Below are positions 24,101 through 32,088 of a stretch of 64,000 bases of DNA, piece by piece. This stretch comes from Desmodus rotundus. Its lineage: Eukaryota > Chordata > Mammalia > Chiroptera > Phyllostomidae. Positions within the stretch are counted from its first letter, which is position 1; each line of letters begins with the position of its first letter. Under the pieces are notes generated by a model that saw only the letters and a list, made by a program, of their open reading frames with translations, did no database searches and was not told the origin of the DNA. Position numbers and translations under genes: made by a program. Location of the stretch: positions 106,623,195 through 106,687,194 of the forward strand of contig NC_071391.1 in the NCBI RefSeq assembly GCF_022682495.2. The letters are read 5' to 3'.

Positions 24101-27100
24101 GCTGCTGGGCAGCAGAGGTGGCCTGTCTAAGCCCGTGACTGGGTTTCATTGTCTGTTCTAAACAATAACACCCGCTGTTTCCTCACACACACCTCAGCTC
24201 ACGCACTCACAAACCTGGGGAGCCATACAAACCTCCACTCGGTACAGGAAGAAACTGAGACTCAGTCCTTGCCTGCGAGTCAGTCTGAACGAAGCACAGT
24301 GCGCTCCCACCCCATCCCCAGCCCGCCCTGAGAACAATTTTAGCAGCTCTGATAGTCTATTCATTCACTCACTCATTCAGTGAGGCTTGTTTTGCTAGGC
24401 ACTTGAGGTTCTGACAATGAATAATGTGATTCCTATGCTCATAGCAGAGTTAGGGACCCTGGGAGCACAGGAGAAGGAAAAGTGCCAGCGCTCAGTGGGG
24501 AGGGCCCACACACGATTGGTTTTCCTTTTCTCTTTTTCTTTATGCTCCTTCTGAACCTGGGCTGCTGCCGGGCATACAATGCATGCATTATAAATATTTG
24601 CAGCCCCAACCAGACTTGACACGTCTGTCAGTGGTTCGTCACCAACTCCACACTCACTAACTGCACGAGGATTTGTAGCAGGTGAAGAGATGGGGGCTCT
24701 AATTTTTGAACCTTGTCCACCAACGTTTGCACCACATGAGCAAAAACCTACGAAGCCTGCGGCACAGTAACGTGTTGGAATGTGGAAAGGCTACCACCAG
24801 GTCCCTCTGACAGGGGCTCATCACCACAGCCGTTGCTGCCATGAGGCATCCTTCACCCAGATGGCTGAAATGTGCTCCACCAGCCACCAAGGCTCCAGGT
24901 TTCCTCCTCTCTCTGGCTCTCCAGGAACTATACACAGCAGATCTATCTGCCACCAATATCTGGTACTAATTAACCCTCATCCCATAGAGTGGGACCCCCA
25001 GGGCACAGCTGTTCAACAGGTGAGCACCCGCCCCATATGCCAGGTACTATTCTAGGTCAGTGGTTCTCTACCAGGGACAACTTTGTTGCTCTGCAGACAG
25101 TTAACAATGTCTTCAGACATCCTTGATCATCACTACTGGGAGCAGGGGGAAGATACGGGCCTGTAGTAGGTAGGGGCCAAGGATGCTGCTGAATATCCTA
25201 CCCCACGCAGGACCCTATGATGCCCCCACCGCGAATAAATGCCCGGCCCAAAATGTCCAAGATGCTGAGGTTGAGAAGCACTATTCCAGGCCCTGGGAAT
25301 AAAGCATGAACAGTGTGAGCATCCCAGGCGAGGACCCTAAATGTAACAGCCACTTTGATCTCACTTTGAACCTCACTTTGTCCAAAAGCTTCCCCTGACT
25401 GCCCCACCCCAACCCTAGACCAGGAGGCTGAAGGTAAGGCGGCAGGTGCCTGCCCTTGGTAGTGCTCCAACAGCGCCCACCCATCGGACCTTAACTCCTG
25501 CTGATTGAGACTCATTTAGTGGCCAGTCTCCCTGTACGCTGCAGGGAGAGGCCCCCGTCTGCAGGGCCCAGCACAGGTCCTGCCCGTAACAGGCACTCAG
25601 AGGGTTTGTGGAATAAGAAAAATGAATGAGAAAAATGAATGATCTCCCTCCACATTCACCACGTGACTCCAGAATGTTTAGAACTGGGTTCAAAACCTTT
25701 CCTCATCCTAAGGATGAAGATTTAGCTACTGGGCCTGGAGCTTAAGCACACAAACCTTTTGGTCACCTGGTTCGACTGCTGGCTCTAGTCTTTCCTAGCT
25801 ATGAGGCCTTGGGCAGTCTCGTCATATCGCTAACAGGACTGACCTCACGGCATGGTAGGGATTAAATGAGATGACATATGTATGCACTGCTCGGAGTAAG
25901 GCCTGATACAAGTCAGCAAAATGGTACAGTCGGTGTTGCAGATCTCCCAGGAGCGGTTCCAGAGAGGGCGGGAAGCGGGAAATCTAGAGCCAAGACAGTG
26001 ACTGCTGAGCCCCTACCCCAGGGGGGTCCTGAGGTACACCCACACCAGAAGCAAGGTTTGCTGTCACTTTTTAAAATGCTCCAGCAGCCAAGGAGTTGTC
26101 CCTTACCAGGCTAGGAAACCCAGGGAGGGGCAGGGAGGTGACAGAGAGAATGCCAACCTCCAATGCATTTCCCCTTCCTACCTCCCACTCCCAGCCTGGC
26201 CACAGCTCCAAACCCATCCAAGAAAAGCCAGCAGAACAATGCACTTTGCCTGCTCCCAACCAGAGGCCAGAGGATCCTGCTTTATCAGCATGAACAAATA
26301 AACAAGGTCTGTGGGACCGAAAGGCTCCTGATAATCCTAGGACAGAGGATCCCAGGAAGGGAGTGCCCGCCTGGTGGAGGCCCTGGACATGGGACACAGC
26401 TCTGTGACACGGGCCCTAGTGTTGTTTCCACCCAGAGGTCACGCTGGGAGTCGTTCAGCTCTGTGAGCCCTTGGCCCCTGAACAGCTGGCTGCCCTGCCA
26501 GTCGGGAGCAGGGCTCCCAGGAGGGTGCTGCTCCTGGGGATCCAAGATGACTGCGGTAATACAGAGAAACAGATGAGGTCAAGGCCAACCTAGGGGCACC
26601 TATTCCAGGTTCTGGGCCAGTTCTGCCCCAGATTTGTCACTGTCTCACTGCTCCTGTCAAAGTCCAGGTCTAACAAGAAAACTATCTATTGAGTGCTGGT
26701 TGTATAAGCTATTTACAAGTAACTTTATCCCATTTAAAACCTCCCCCCTGCACACACACAAAAAGGTTCTTATCCCATTTGTACATATGGAAACGGAGAG
26801 GTGACATCCTGGGCCCCAGGTCACACAGCTAAGACCTGTTTGGGACCAGAAGTTTGTCTGGCTGGTGTCCAAGGAAGGCACGTGGCCACTGGGCTCTCCC
26901 TGCTCCCACCACCAGAGGTGGCCATATATGGGACACCAAGAGCAACTTTTGATCATATCACTCCTCCTTCCCCCACCCTAAGGAGGGTGTGCTCCTCAGC
27001 CCACCTGGCTAATTCCAGATCCTCCTAGTGCCCAAGCTGCAGGACAGAGCACCTGGGCCCCAACAGCCCAGCTCAGAGACACCTCAGCCTGGGCCACTAG

Positions 27101-30100
27101 TGCAAAGTGAGAATCCAATGGCAGGTACCAATTCTGGGAGGCCAAGGTGTGGGGAAAGAGCTGGTCTGAATCCCAGCCAGTTACCAGCAGTGTGACTTTG
27201 GACAAGTGTCTTTCACCTCTGAGCCTCAATTTCCTCATCTGGAGAATGGAGCCAGCAACCCCTGACCACCCTCCATGACCACTTGGACCAGGCCCCAGCT
27301 TGCTGTTCGTTGCGGTCTGCTCAGGCAGGCGGAGGGCTGAGTATTTTGCACACCAGGCCTACCTTCATCCTAAAACAGCTCCAAGAGGTAGAAAGTATCA
27401 CTTGTACCTGACAGGAGCATTGGATGGTGGGTGTGTAAGAACTTTCTACAGCTCTGAAATGTTTGGGGTTTTGAACTTCCACCTTAGCTGGGCTTTTTCC
27501 AGTTAGCCAAAAGCAACTGCTTGGGGATTTGCATGGGCCCCTATCGCCTAAGATGGGGAGGTGGACAGGCCACCCTTCCAAGCTGCAGATGGAGAGTTCT
27601 AGACTGATCCCATGGGACCCCAATTTTGTGCATTACCTCTCTGAGCATGCATATAGGGAGACCCAGAGCCCAGCCACCCCACGGCCTGCAGCAGACCCCG
27701 CGGCAGCTGTCTGTGCACTCTGGTGGGGGACACAGGCCCACAGAAGCAGCAGGGTCACTTGGCTCCAACTCCTGAGAGACTGCCCAACTTCTGGGAAAGT
27801 AAAAGGACCTGCTTTGTGCTGCCCCCATGAAGATTTTTCAGCTTCAGAAGAGCAAATTTGGGGAGTGTCATGAGGTCCCATATGCCCCCAGAATATCCAT
27901 CCCACCCACCCCAAGTTGGACCCTCTCCAGGTCCCAGGAAGCAGGAAAATGAGAAAAGGCACTGGCCTGGTAGCCCGAGGACCTGGCTCTACCCCTGGCC
28001 ATCCACATGACCTCAGGGAGGTTCATAACCTTAGGGGGCCTCAGTCTCCCCACCAATAAAATGGGCATCAGTATACCTGCTACCTCAGAATGGGATCACT
28101 GTGGACAGATGCAGGAAGGTCCTACAGAGAAACCAAGCCAAGGACCTACCAGCCAATGCAGGAGAGTCCTGGAAGCCCTCGCCCCTCTGGCCTCTGTGCC
28201 AGCTCCTATCCACCCTTCACACCCAGCCCAAGGCACCCTCCTGGAAGCCCACTGAGACTGCTGGACCCACAGAGCTCCAACACTGCCCATTAAACACAGC
28301 TCAGCACTTGATTCCACTTGAAATTACTGTTAAAATTACTATGTCAGCGAGCGCAGACTTCCTGAGACAAAGACTACGCAGAGCTGTTCCAGGTCCTTGA
28401 CAAGTTCTACACAGCACAGGCTAGACCCTGAGAACCTGAGTTTTAATAATTAGGAGCCATGCCCCTGGGTCAGATAGGCCTGGGTGCAAATCCTGGTCAC
28501 TTGATTAATCTCTCTGTAAGTGACCTCATCTGAAACACGGGAGGTAGCACTACAGATACGCAGCCATGGGCCCGTTCAGTGAGGCTCCTGAGCAGCCGCC
28601 CTGGTGACTGCAGACATGAGGGAGCAGGATAGAGGGGTCTGAGGCTGAGAGAGGAGCAGGGGTAGCAGCACTACCCCTGCAGCCATCCTGAGCCACCCTG
28701 AGCCCCTGCAGTGAGGATCCCCTAGGAGATGCCAGGGACAGCCAAGGAGGGACCCAGGCCCCACCTACTTGGCACCTCCTTCATGAAGAGGCACCTCAGC
28801 AGATCCTGAGCGCTCCTCACTGACGCCTCCGGCCTCTGTCTACAAGGCTGCCATTCCTCCATCAAGGCTAAGTGGCCTCCCACTTTCAGGGGAGAAAGGC
28901 AATCTGCACACACACCAGATGCCCCAAGAGTGAGCACAGTCTGTGAGCCAGAAGGTTCTGCCAGGAGCCTGAGGCCCAGAGCTCTGGCCCCTCTTTGCCC
29001 ACCCAGCAAGGCCAGGCTTCCCCTTCGAACCCCTCCCACCTGGTCCTGGAGCAGCCCCGCACAGGGGCCAGGCACAGCTGTGCACACATGGCCTTCATAT
29101 GAGGGGGTGGGAGGGCCCTGTGCAGCTGGGCTGGTGGCATGTGCTAAGGCCTGACCATCTGCCCCACACACCCACCAACCTGGCCTTGCTGTCACGCACC
29201 CCCAGCCCAGACGGCCTGTCCCTGATTTGCACTTCCGTGGCTAAGCAGCCCCTCCCCACTAACTCCCTTCCCGGTTGAGAGGATAGTAGGATGCACAAAA
29301 CAGGAGGCTGCCTGGCTTCCTCAGTGCTGAGGGTGGACAGCTCTGGAGTATTCAACAAGCCGAGGAACAGAGCTATCAAGAGCCTGGGCATTGAAGTGAC
29401 TCACTGACACCGATTCGAAGCTGGGCTCGGCAATGACAGTGGTACACAGCTATGCAGGCTGTGACTGAACCATGCCAAGAAGGCACCAGTACACTGGAGA
29501 CTAGTGAGTAGCATGCCAAGGAGGTGTGTGGTGCAAAACCCACAAAGCTTCAATCACCTGACATAAGCTCTCTGAACCTGTCTCACCATCTGTGAAGTAT
29601 TTTCTACATGCTGAAAGAGGGAGCCAGAGGGGGTAGAAAGGGCCTTGAACTGGCACTTGAAGGACCTGGGTCCCAGGCCTGCCCTGCTACTTATCAGCTG
29701 TGATGCCCTGAGTATGTGGCCTTCCTAGTCCGGGAAGAGTCTCCCTACCTGCAAAGCAAGCAGGTGGACAGACCTTCTGCCATCCTTCTTTCCTGGGGGG
29801 GGGGGGGGTGTTGCAGCGTACTCTATAGGCTGTCGCCCTCCACAGGCATCCAGACGCTGAATGCTCCACTGAGCCCACTGCCCCTGTCCCAATGGACATT
29901 GCTAAGGTCAGTGCCTGGCCTGGTCTGTGTCAGCTACTTGACCCCTCCACTTCAACTCGCTGAACAAACATCTTACCAAAACCCAAGCAAGACACTTTGG
30001 CTCAAAAGTCATAGGGGTTCTTTTCCCCAGTTCAATTCCCTTCCCATGGATGGACACAGGCACCACTGCCCACCCCATCCACAGGAGGAAGGGCAGAGTG

Positions 30101-31940
30101 TGATCCAAAAAGAAGATCATGTTTTCTGAACTGTTTTGTTGCTGGCTAAAGCCCAGAGAGGGTGAGTAACTTCCCTGGAGTCACACAGGAAGTCAGCTGC
30201 TGAGCAAGAAAAAAACCTCACTACAGTAGCATCCACCCCCTGCTCTTCTCCATTCCCTGTGTGGGTGGGAGCAAGGGACACTTACCACCCCATCTTAGGT
30301 CTCCCTTCTCTCTGAGAAAAGGAGAAGCCTAGAACCCCAAGGCAATCTTGTCTAAAGTGGTATTGTAAAATTGCCCCTCCCCACCCATTCCCCCCTTCTC
30401 TGCCCAAGACACTGTGGGGTGAGGACAACTCCCGCCAGCCCCAAACTGAGTAGCTCCTGACCCACCCCAGAACCAGGCTCTGAAAGATCTCCCAACTAAC
30501 CAGCCCCCTCAGCAGACCTGCCTGCTTCACCACGGAAGGAAGAGCAGCGGTAAAGGGGATCTCCTGGGAGGGCTCTCACCGGCCAATTCCTGAGGCCATC
30601 CCTGGGGAGGAGGAGTAGGCTTACAACCCGGGTCAGTAAGGACACCAAGGGAAGGGGCGTAGAGCACAGAAGGAACCTGAGTGTGGGGCATACCTACTGG
30701 GAGCTAGGGACTGAAGAGGGAATGCGGGACCCTTATATTCTGGCAACCCCAGGACCCGGACCATGCCAAATGCCTGAAAGGAAGGTCTTCTCCCCTTCCC
30801 CGCCAGAGACAGATTCCCACATTCCCCCTTTCCACTCCCCACCGCTCCCAAGGAACTCCAGGAGACAAATACGCACTGCCATAAAAGTTAACTGTGAGTG
30901 CTGAAGTCAGACACAGACAGGGTCACCCCGTGGTGAGGGGCGGGGAGGACCAGGGCATGCCTTGGGGGGACCTTCACCCTCACTTTGCAAACTAAGATAC
31001 TTACCAACGCTAGGCAACGGTCACTACTCCAGGAGGCCCCAAACCTGTCAGGATCCTGGGGCCCACCGGGAGGGGACAGCCTGCCTCTCACACACACCCT
31101 CACCCTCCTTAAACTCCCCGAGGCACTCACCCACCCACTCTGGCAATTTTTCCCCGGGCGCAATGAGAGTGTGCGGCCGGGAGCCGGTACCTGCTTCCGC
31201 AGCGCCTCGAAGGCTGCGCTGATGGTGTGCACCCGCGTCCGCTCCCGGGCGTTCGCCAGGAGCCTCCGGGTCTGCTGCAGGGCTTTGATCTCGGAGGAGG
31301 CGGAGGTCGCTTCTCCCGGCCGTTTCCTAGGCGACGCGGAGGAATCCGGGTGGTTATTGTAAATTACGTGTGAAATTGACGAGTAGGAACTTTCCCCCGG
31401 GCGCGCGGGGGCCGCAGGGGGCGCAGGGCGCACTGAGGTCTCCGGTGGCGCTGGGGGCGCAGAAGGCACTGGGCGGGCAGGCGGTGCGCACAGCAAGATG
31501 CGGGGACGCATGACGGGTTCCCGGAAAGGCTGTACCTCGGAACTCCCAGGTATCTGGCCCTGGGGTGCTGGCGGCGGCGTGGAGAGTCCGGGTGCCACAG
31601 CGCTCAGGGCGAAGCCGCGTTTCCGCGCATCCAAGACCTCCGGCGCCCGGGTGACCCCGCGATCCCCAGTGGTGTCCGGGCCCGCAACTGAGGGAATGGC
31701 CGGGGCCACTGGGACTGACACCGGGGCCGGGACCGGCTGCAGCCGCTGGGTCCTGTCCCGCAGCCCGTTGGTGGCAGTGGCGCCTTGCTCGGGCGCTTCC
31801 AAGTCCAATCGGAAAGTTTTATAACCATTCGCACGCCGCGCCGGCTCCTTGCCTTTCCTCTTGAGCTTCTTGAGGCCGTTCAGCTCCTTCACGCACACGG
31901 TTTTCCACGGCCCGTCCTCGAGAACTGGGATGTGCTTCAT
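3120..31940 (-). CDS. ATOH8: ATOH8, atonal-type bHLH transcription factor (join of three exons)
   Basis: The CDS is complement(join(3120..3125, 23788..23979, 31191..31940)) and gives 315 residues, close to the roughly 320 of human ATOH8 (from memory). Residues 1-20 (MKHIPVLEDGPWKTVCVKEL) match the diagnostic ATOH8 N-terminus. A basic stretch at 24-36 (KKLKRKGKEPARR) may be a nuclear localisation signal. Residues 69-183 are Pro/Ala-rich and probably disordered. The bHLH spans about 225-279: basic region with NARERTR (Glu233, Arg234, Arg236), helix 1 at 238-252, loop CYSYGQ and helix 2 KLSKLAILRIACNYILSL. The tail ends KKRKE. The family acts in the nucleus as bHLH dimers, and ATOH8 is linked to kidney, pancreas, endothelial and hepcidin/BMP biology (known, not seen here). 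All splice sites are GT-AG and phase 0. Identification is firm; expression is not visible from sequence. Confidence 0.97.
3620..3735 (+). mobile_element. MIR SINE fragment
   Basis: It shows the MIR core order: acaagccacttaactttctg, then the tccccatctgtaaaacg element. It lies in intron 2, 0.5 kb above exon 3. Confidence 0.7.
4225..4385 (-). mobile_element. MIR/MIR3 SINE fragment, reverse orientation
   Basis: TGTTGGGCACTTCCCACATGCCAGG begins the pattern and AGGATTTGAATCCAGATC ends it, the reverse-strand layout of MIR3. Confidence 0.6.
5115..5300 (+). mobile_element. MIR SINE fragment
   Basis: TGTGTGACCTTGGGGAACTC is followed by a diverged form of the MIR 'cctcatctgtaaaatgg' element (ccctcacttgtacagtaagg). 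Confidence 0.7.
6245..6415 (+). mobile_element. L2 LINE 3' end
   Basis: The typical L2 tail is visible: agctccatgagaacagggac, a cluster resembling 'cagtgcctggcacacag', and tatttgttggatgagtgaat at the end. Confidence 0.75.
7110..7235 (+). mobile_element. MIR SINE fragment
   Basis: CCTCAGTTTCCTCATTTTTAAAACG is the MIR core with few changes, after the diverged 'ctgggcaggctggttaatct' part. Confidence 0.75.
7488..7912 (+). mobile_element. L1 LINE 3' fragment
   Basis: The stretch has the mammalian L1 3' motifs acacaatggaatattattta, aaacatggataaatctgg, gctaagtgaaagaagccaga and ttagtggttgcctaggg in order. No open frame survives. Confidence 0.85.
8515..8640 (+). mobile_element. Old mammalian interspersed repeat (family not named)
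   Basis: It has the common fossil pattern tttattgagctcctgctgggtgcc, then gacactggggttat and ggagcttacagt. The family is frequent in mammals, but I cannot name it reliably. Confidence 0.55.
9440..9625 (-). mobile_element. MIR/MIR3 SINE fragment, reverse orientation
   Basis: The order is gccaggcacctccctgcactc, ttgcatgtgttatctcacac, then a diverged 'gcccaaggtcatgctgctagg' segment. Confidence 0.5.
9866..9985. repeat. Pyrimidine-rich low-complexity tract
   Basis: CTCTCTCTGG, tctctctgtttctctcccc and similar runs dominate for about 120 bases with no clear unit length. Confidence 0.6.
10811..11470. repeat. Minisatellite, about 20-bp unit, roughly 30 copies
   Basis: The unit is close to CACACCCACACTCATGTATG, repeated imperfectly for about 650 bases in ATOH8 intron 2. 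Variants differ mainly at CG/TG/CA positions and there are occasional 26-base units with an extra ACTCAC. Because 20 is not a multiple of three, the repeat puts the same stop-free pattern in all plus frames, giving artefact frames above 200 codons. Long alternating purine-pyrimidine runs (TGCACAC, GTATGCACAC) favour Z-DNA. Confidence 0.95.
11520..11715 (+). mobile_element. MIR SINE
   Basis: It is a fairly complete MIR: agctgtatgactttaatgaa, then tgcctcagtttcttcaccta taaaatgg. It directly follows the minisatellite. Confidence 0.8.
11900..12040 (+). mobile_element. Old mammalian interspersed repeat (family not named)
   Basis: TGGCAAATATTTTCTGAGTG, gcattcgaagcactgggga and cagtgagcaaaacagacaag match the same fossil family as 8515-8640. 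Confidence 0.5.
12428..12439. repeat. G12 homopolymer run
   Basis: Twelve consecutive G bases in intron 2. The length is likely variable and prone to sequencing error. Confidence 0.9.
12535..12660 (+). mobile_element. L2 LINE 3' end
   Basis: CAGCACCTAGAACAATGCCT followed by ggcacacagtaaacactcaa is the conserved L2 3' terminus. Confidence 0.75.
13425..13545 (-). mobile_element. MIR SINE fragment, reverse orientation
   Basis: It is a diverged copy of the reverse MIR core: catgaggaaagtggggcttg, then gttacaaagctcatgagtga. Confidence 0.5.
13610..13815 (+). mobile_element. MIR SINE fragment
   Basis: Gctttgtggctctgggtgac, cctctctgggtcccagcctc and gttctgcaaactgtaaagcg follow MIR order, although the middle is diverged. 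Confidence 0.55.
14480..15290 (+). mobile_element. Long copy of an old unnamed interspersed repeat
   Basis: It begins with ggcctgctatgtgacaggag and later has cttccaggaggagccaagcc, ggatggcatgagcacagagg and gaatgtagggccttgaagga, in the order of the fossil family seen at 8515 and 11900. It may be interrupted by about 150 bases of AT-rich sequence near 14560-14740. Confidence 0.5.
15640..15765 (-). mobile_element. MIR3-like fragment, reverse orientation
   Basis: The segment ccacctagtcacacagcccc follows a diverged 'gagaggcaggatgggcatct' part in reverse MIR order. Confidence 0.5.
15820..16060. promoter_or_regulatory. Repeat-poor block, candidate conserved element in intron 2
   Basis: It has no repeat signature. 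It is locally AT-rich with balanced complexity (ATTGCGATAAACATAAATATTTGG near 15850, then GTACATGAAATGCACAAATATCC near 15958). Such texture inside a repeat-laden intron is typical of conserved noncoding DNA, but that is only inference. Confidence 0.25.
16770..17120. promoter_or_regulatory. Repeat-poor purine-rich block, candidate intronic enhancer
   Basis: About 350 bases have no repeat signature. A homeodomain core TAATTA lies at 16820-16825, followed by a long A/G-rich stretch and then a segment with several CpGs (CAGCGGCGCC, TTACGGCGTC, AAGCGAG). The composition differs sharply from the GC-rich intron around it. Confidence 0.3.
17240..17560. other. Small GC-rich, CpG-containing patch in intron 2
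   Basis: A GGGGGGGCCGCAGCGGCGGC-type run near 17312 and scattered CpGs stand out from the CpG-poor intron. It lies just beside the candidate element at 16770-17120. It is too small and mixed to call a second CpG island. Confidence 0.35.
17715..17950 (+). mobile_element. MIR SINE
   Basis: Catggccttgggcaagtgcc, ctcttagcctcagtgtccct and gtgaggtgcctggcacacag give a near full-length MIR. Confidence 0.8.
18250..18430 (-). mobile_element. MIR SINE, reverse orientation
   Basis: AACATGCCCAAGGTCACACA followed by gctaggaagtgccagaacca is the well-kept reverse MIR core. Confidence 0.85.
19070..19270. promoter_or_regulatory. Repeat-poor block, candidate intronic enhancer
   Basis: It holds an E-box CAGCTG at 19093-19098 and a TEAD-type TGGAATG at 19119-19125, then AT-rich unique sequence (AAATAAATTGCATCCATTTTTATG in two adjoining parts) and two AGCAAATGG repeats at about 19208 and 19233. 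The texture fits conserved noncoding DNA; no alignment is available. Confidence 0.3.
19325..19545 (+). mobile_element. MIR SINE
   Basis: Ggtgtccctgggcaaggtcc, ctcagcctcgcttccattat, then accacgcctggcacataatc follow MIR order. Confidence 0.65.
20495..20602. repeat. Polypyrimidine (TCC-rich) tract
   Basis: About 105 bases of mainly TCC/CTT units end in CCTCCTTAGCTTTCAG on the plus strand. It resembles a splice acceptor, but no plausible plus-strand exon follows. Confidence 0.8.
21290..21425 (+). mobile_element. L2 LINE 3' end with GAAT tandem
   Basis: GTGCTCAATAAACATTGAAT followed by gaatgaatgagtgaataaat is the L2 3' terminus with its short tandem tail. Confidence 0.7.
21815..21970 (-). mobile_element. 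MIR SINE fragment, reverse orientation
   Basis: GAGAAAACCGAGGCTCAAAG, then gatgacacagctggtacgta, in reverse MIR order. Confidence 0.75.
22360..22530. promoter_or_regulatory. Repeat-poor block, candidate intronic enhancer
   Basis: Unique-looking sequence contains ACGTTAATCACTCCCAGAAC near 22478, GCAATGTGCAATTATCACAG near 22496 and an E-box CAGCTG at 22523-22528. It lies about 1.3 kb from exon 2 on its 3' side. Conservation is untested. Confidence 0.28.
22990..23345 (+). mobile_element. L2 LINE 3' end
   Basis: A long L2 tail: cctcatctgcctggtgatct, tctgcctggccttccacagc and agaatgaatgagtgagtgaa. It ends about 440 bases short of exon 2. Confidence 0.65.
23500..23600 (-). mobile_element. MIR fragment, reverse orientation
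   Basis: GATGAGCAAACCCAGGCCCA and a diverged 'ttgggtgactgtcgaaggtc' follow reverse MIR order just below exon 2. Confidence 0.5.
23788..23979 (-). CDS. ATOH8: ATOH8 coding exon 2 (residues 251-314)
   Basis: The acceptor is TTCTCACCCACCAG|GTGCCG, with exon bases starting at 23979, and the donor is AAG|GTATGCG at 23788/23787. The 192 bases are exactly 64 codons. They encode VP closing helix 1, the loop, all of helix 2, the following ADLDYSAD segment, a Cys-containing stretch (SECVQRC) and the basic tail GRAKKRK. Without this exon the dimerisation surface is lost. Codon phase is 0 at both ends, so skipping it would join Gln250 directly to Glu-stop. Confidence 0.97.
25000..25340 (+). mobile_element. 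Old unnamed repeat split by MER20
   Basis: GTGAGCACCCGCCCCATATG and ccaggtactattctagg lie left of the MER20 element; attccaggccctgggaataa and catgaacagtgtgag lie right of it. Rejoined in order these match the fossil family seen at 8515 and 11900. Confidence 0.6.
25057..25282 (+). mobile_element. MER20 DNA transposon (hAT-Charlie)
   Basis: It runs from the CAGTGGTTCTCTACCAGGGA end through caatgtcttcagacatcctt and gccaaggatgctgctgaata to gatgctgaggttgagaagca, the MER20 consensus order. Flanking ATTCTAGG (25049-25056) and ATTCCAGG (25283-25290) form an 8-base target-site duplication with one change, as expected for hAT elements. Confidence 0.88.
25530..25650 (+). mobile_element. L2 LINE 3' end fragment
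   Basis: CAGGGCCCAGCACAGGTCCT, ggcactcagagggtttgtgg and aaaaatgaatgag match a diverged L2 terminus. Confidence 0.55.
25740..25910 (+). mobile_element. MIR SINE
   Basis: Gctatgaggccttgggcagt, cacggcatggtagggattaa and atgagatgacatatgtatgc follow MIR order. Confidence 0.65.
26675..26850 (-). mobile_element. MIR3 SINE, reverse orientation
   Basis: TCTATTGAGTGCTGGTTGTA, ttctta tcccatttgtaca and ggtcacacagctaagacctg give the reverse MIR3 layout, with a CACACACA run in the middle. Confidence 0.7.
27145..27270 (+). mobile_element. MIR SINE
   Basis: Cagtgtgactttggacaagt, then gcctcaatttcctcatctgg, a well-kept MIR core. Confidence 0.8.
27960..28095 (+). mobile_element. MIR SINE
   Basis: GGCCTCAGTCTCCCCACCAA then taaaatgggcatcagtatac, the MIR core. 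Confidence 0.75.
28455..28570 (+). mobile_element. MIR SINE fragment
   Basis: GGCCTGGGTGCAAATCCTGG and tgacctcatctgaaacacgg match MIR with some divergence. Confidence 0.6.
29640..29765 (+). mobile_element. MIR SINE fragment
   Basis: GACCTGGGTCCCAGGCCTGC, ctacttatcagctgtgatgc is the 5' half of MIR. Confidence 0.6.
29795..29808. repeat. G14 homopolymer run
   Basis: Fourteen consecutive G bases in intron 1, likely length-variable. Confidence 0.9.
30140..30215 (-). mobile_element. MIR fragment, reverse orientation
   Basis: AAGCCCAGAGAGGGTGAGTA then gagtcacacaggaagtcagc, a short reverse MIR core. Confidence 0.6.
31191..31940 (-). CDS. ATOH8: ATOH8 coding exon 1 (residues 1-250)
   Basis: The start is the ATG at 31940-31938, preceded by GCC so that a G lies at -3, a good Kozak context. 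The frame stays open for 23 codons upstream to 32009, but the first codon there is GTG and the sequence is not ATOH8-like, so the MKHIPVL start is chosen. The exon encodes the conserved N-terminus, the Pro-rich middle, the Ser-rich block SSYSSISHVIYNNH (185-198), then the basic region and most of helix 1. It ends at Gln250 with donor CAG|GTACCG at 31191/31190. The whole exon is CpG-rich and lies in the CpG island, which explains the long spurious frames on the other strand. Confidence 0.97.
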
Positions 31941-32067
31941 GGCGCGGGCAGCGCGCGAGGCAGGGGAGTGGGGCTGCCCGGACGCGCGCCCACGGCGCTC
32001 GCTCTGCACGCGGCGCCCGGTTCTGCCCGGTGGCCGTCGCTCTCGGCGCCTCGGAGGCTCGAGCTCT

Positions 32068-32088
32068 CCCCCGCCCTCCCTCCCTCCC
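32068..32088 (-). promoter_or_regulatory. G-quadruplex motif in ATOH8 5' leader
   Basis: On the minus strand this stretch is four GGG runs separated by single bases, followed by a five-G run, an ideal short-loop quadruplex pattern. It lies 128-148 bases upstream of the ATG, so it would be in the mRNA 5' UTR if transcription starts above 32088. The surrounding 32064-32125 is an almost pure polypyrimidine tract on the plus strand. Confidence 0.6.

Larger units (their letters stand above)
23980..31190 (-). other. ATOH8: ATOH8 intron 1
   Basis: This is 7.2 kb of noncoding sequence between coding exons 1 and 2. It contains a MER20 element nested in an older repeat, several MIR copies, one L2 tail and a 14-base G run. 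The stretches 24100-24990, 26860-27140, 27270-27950, 28570-29640 and 30220-31100 show no recognisable gene or repeat beyond simple motifs; 24360-24420 has short ATTC-type tandem units. The exon-1 frame continues open into this intron down to 30888. Confidence 0.9.

Noticed and set aside
31941..32009. In-frame N-terminal extension of ATOH8 by 23 codons
   Set aside because: The extension begins with GTG, not ATG, and is not like the conserved N-terminus. MKHIPVL with a G at -3 is the natural start.
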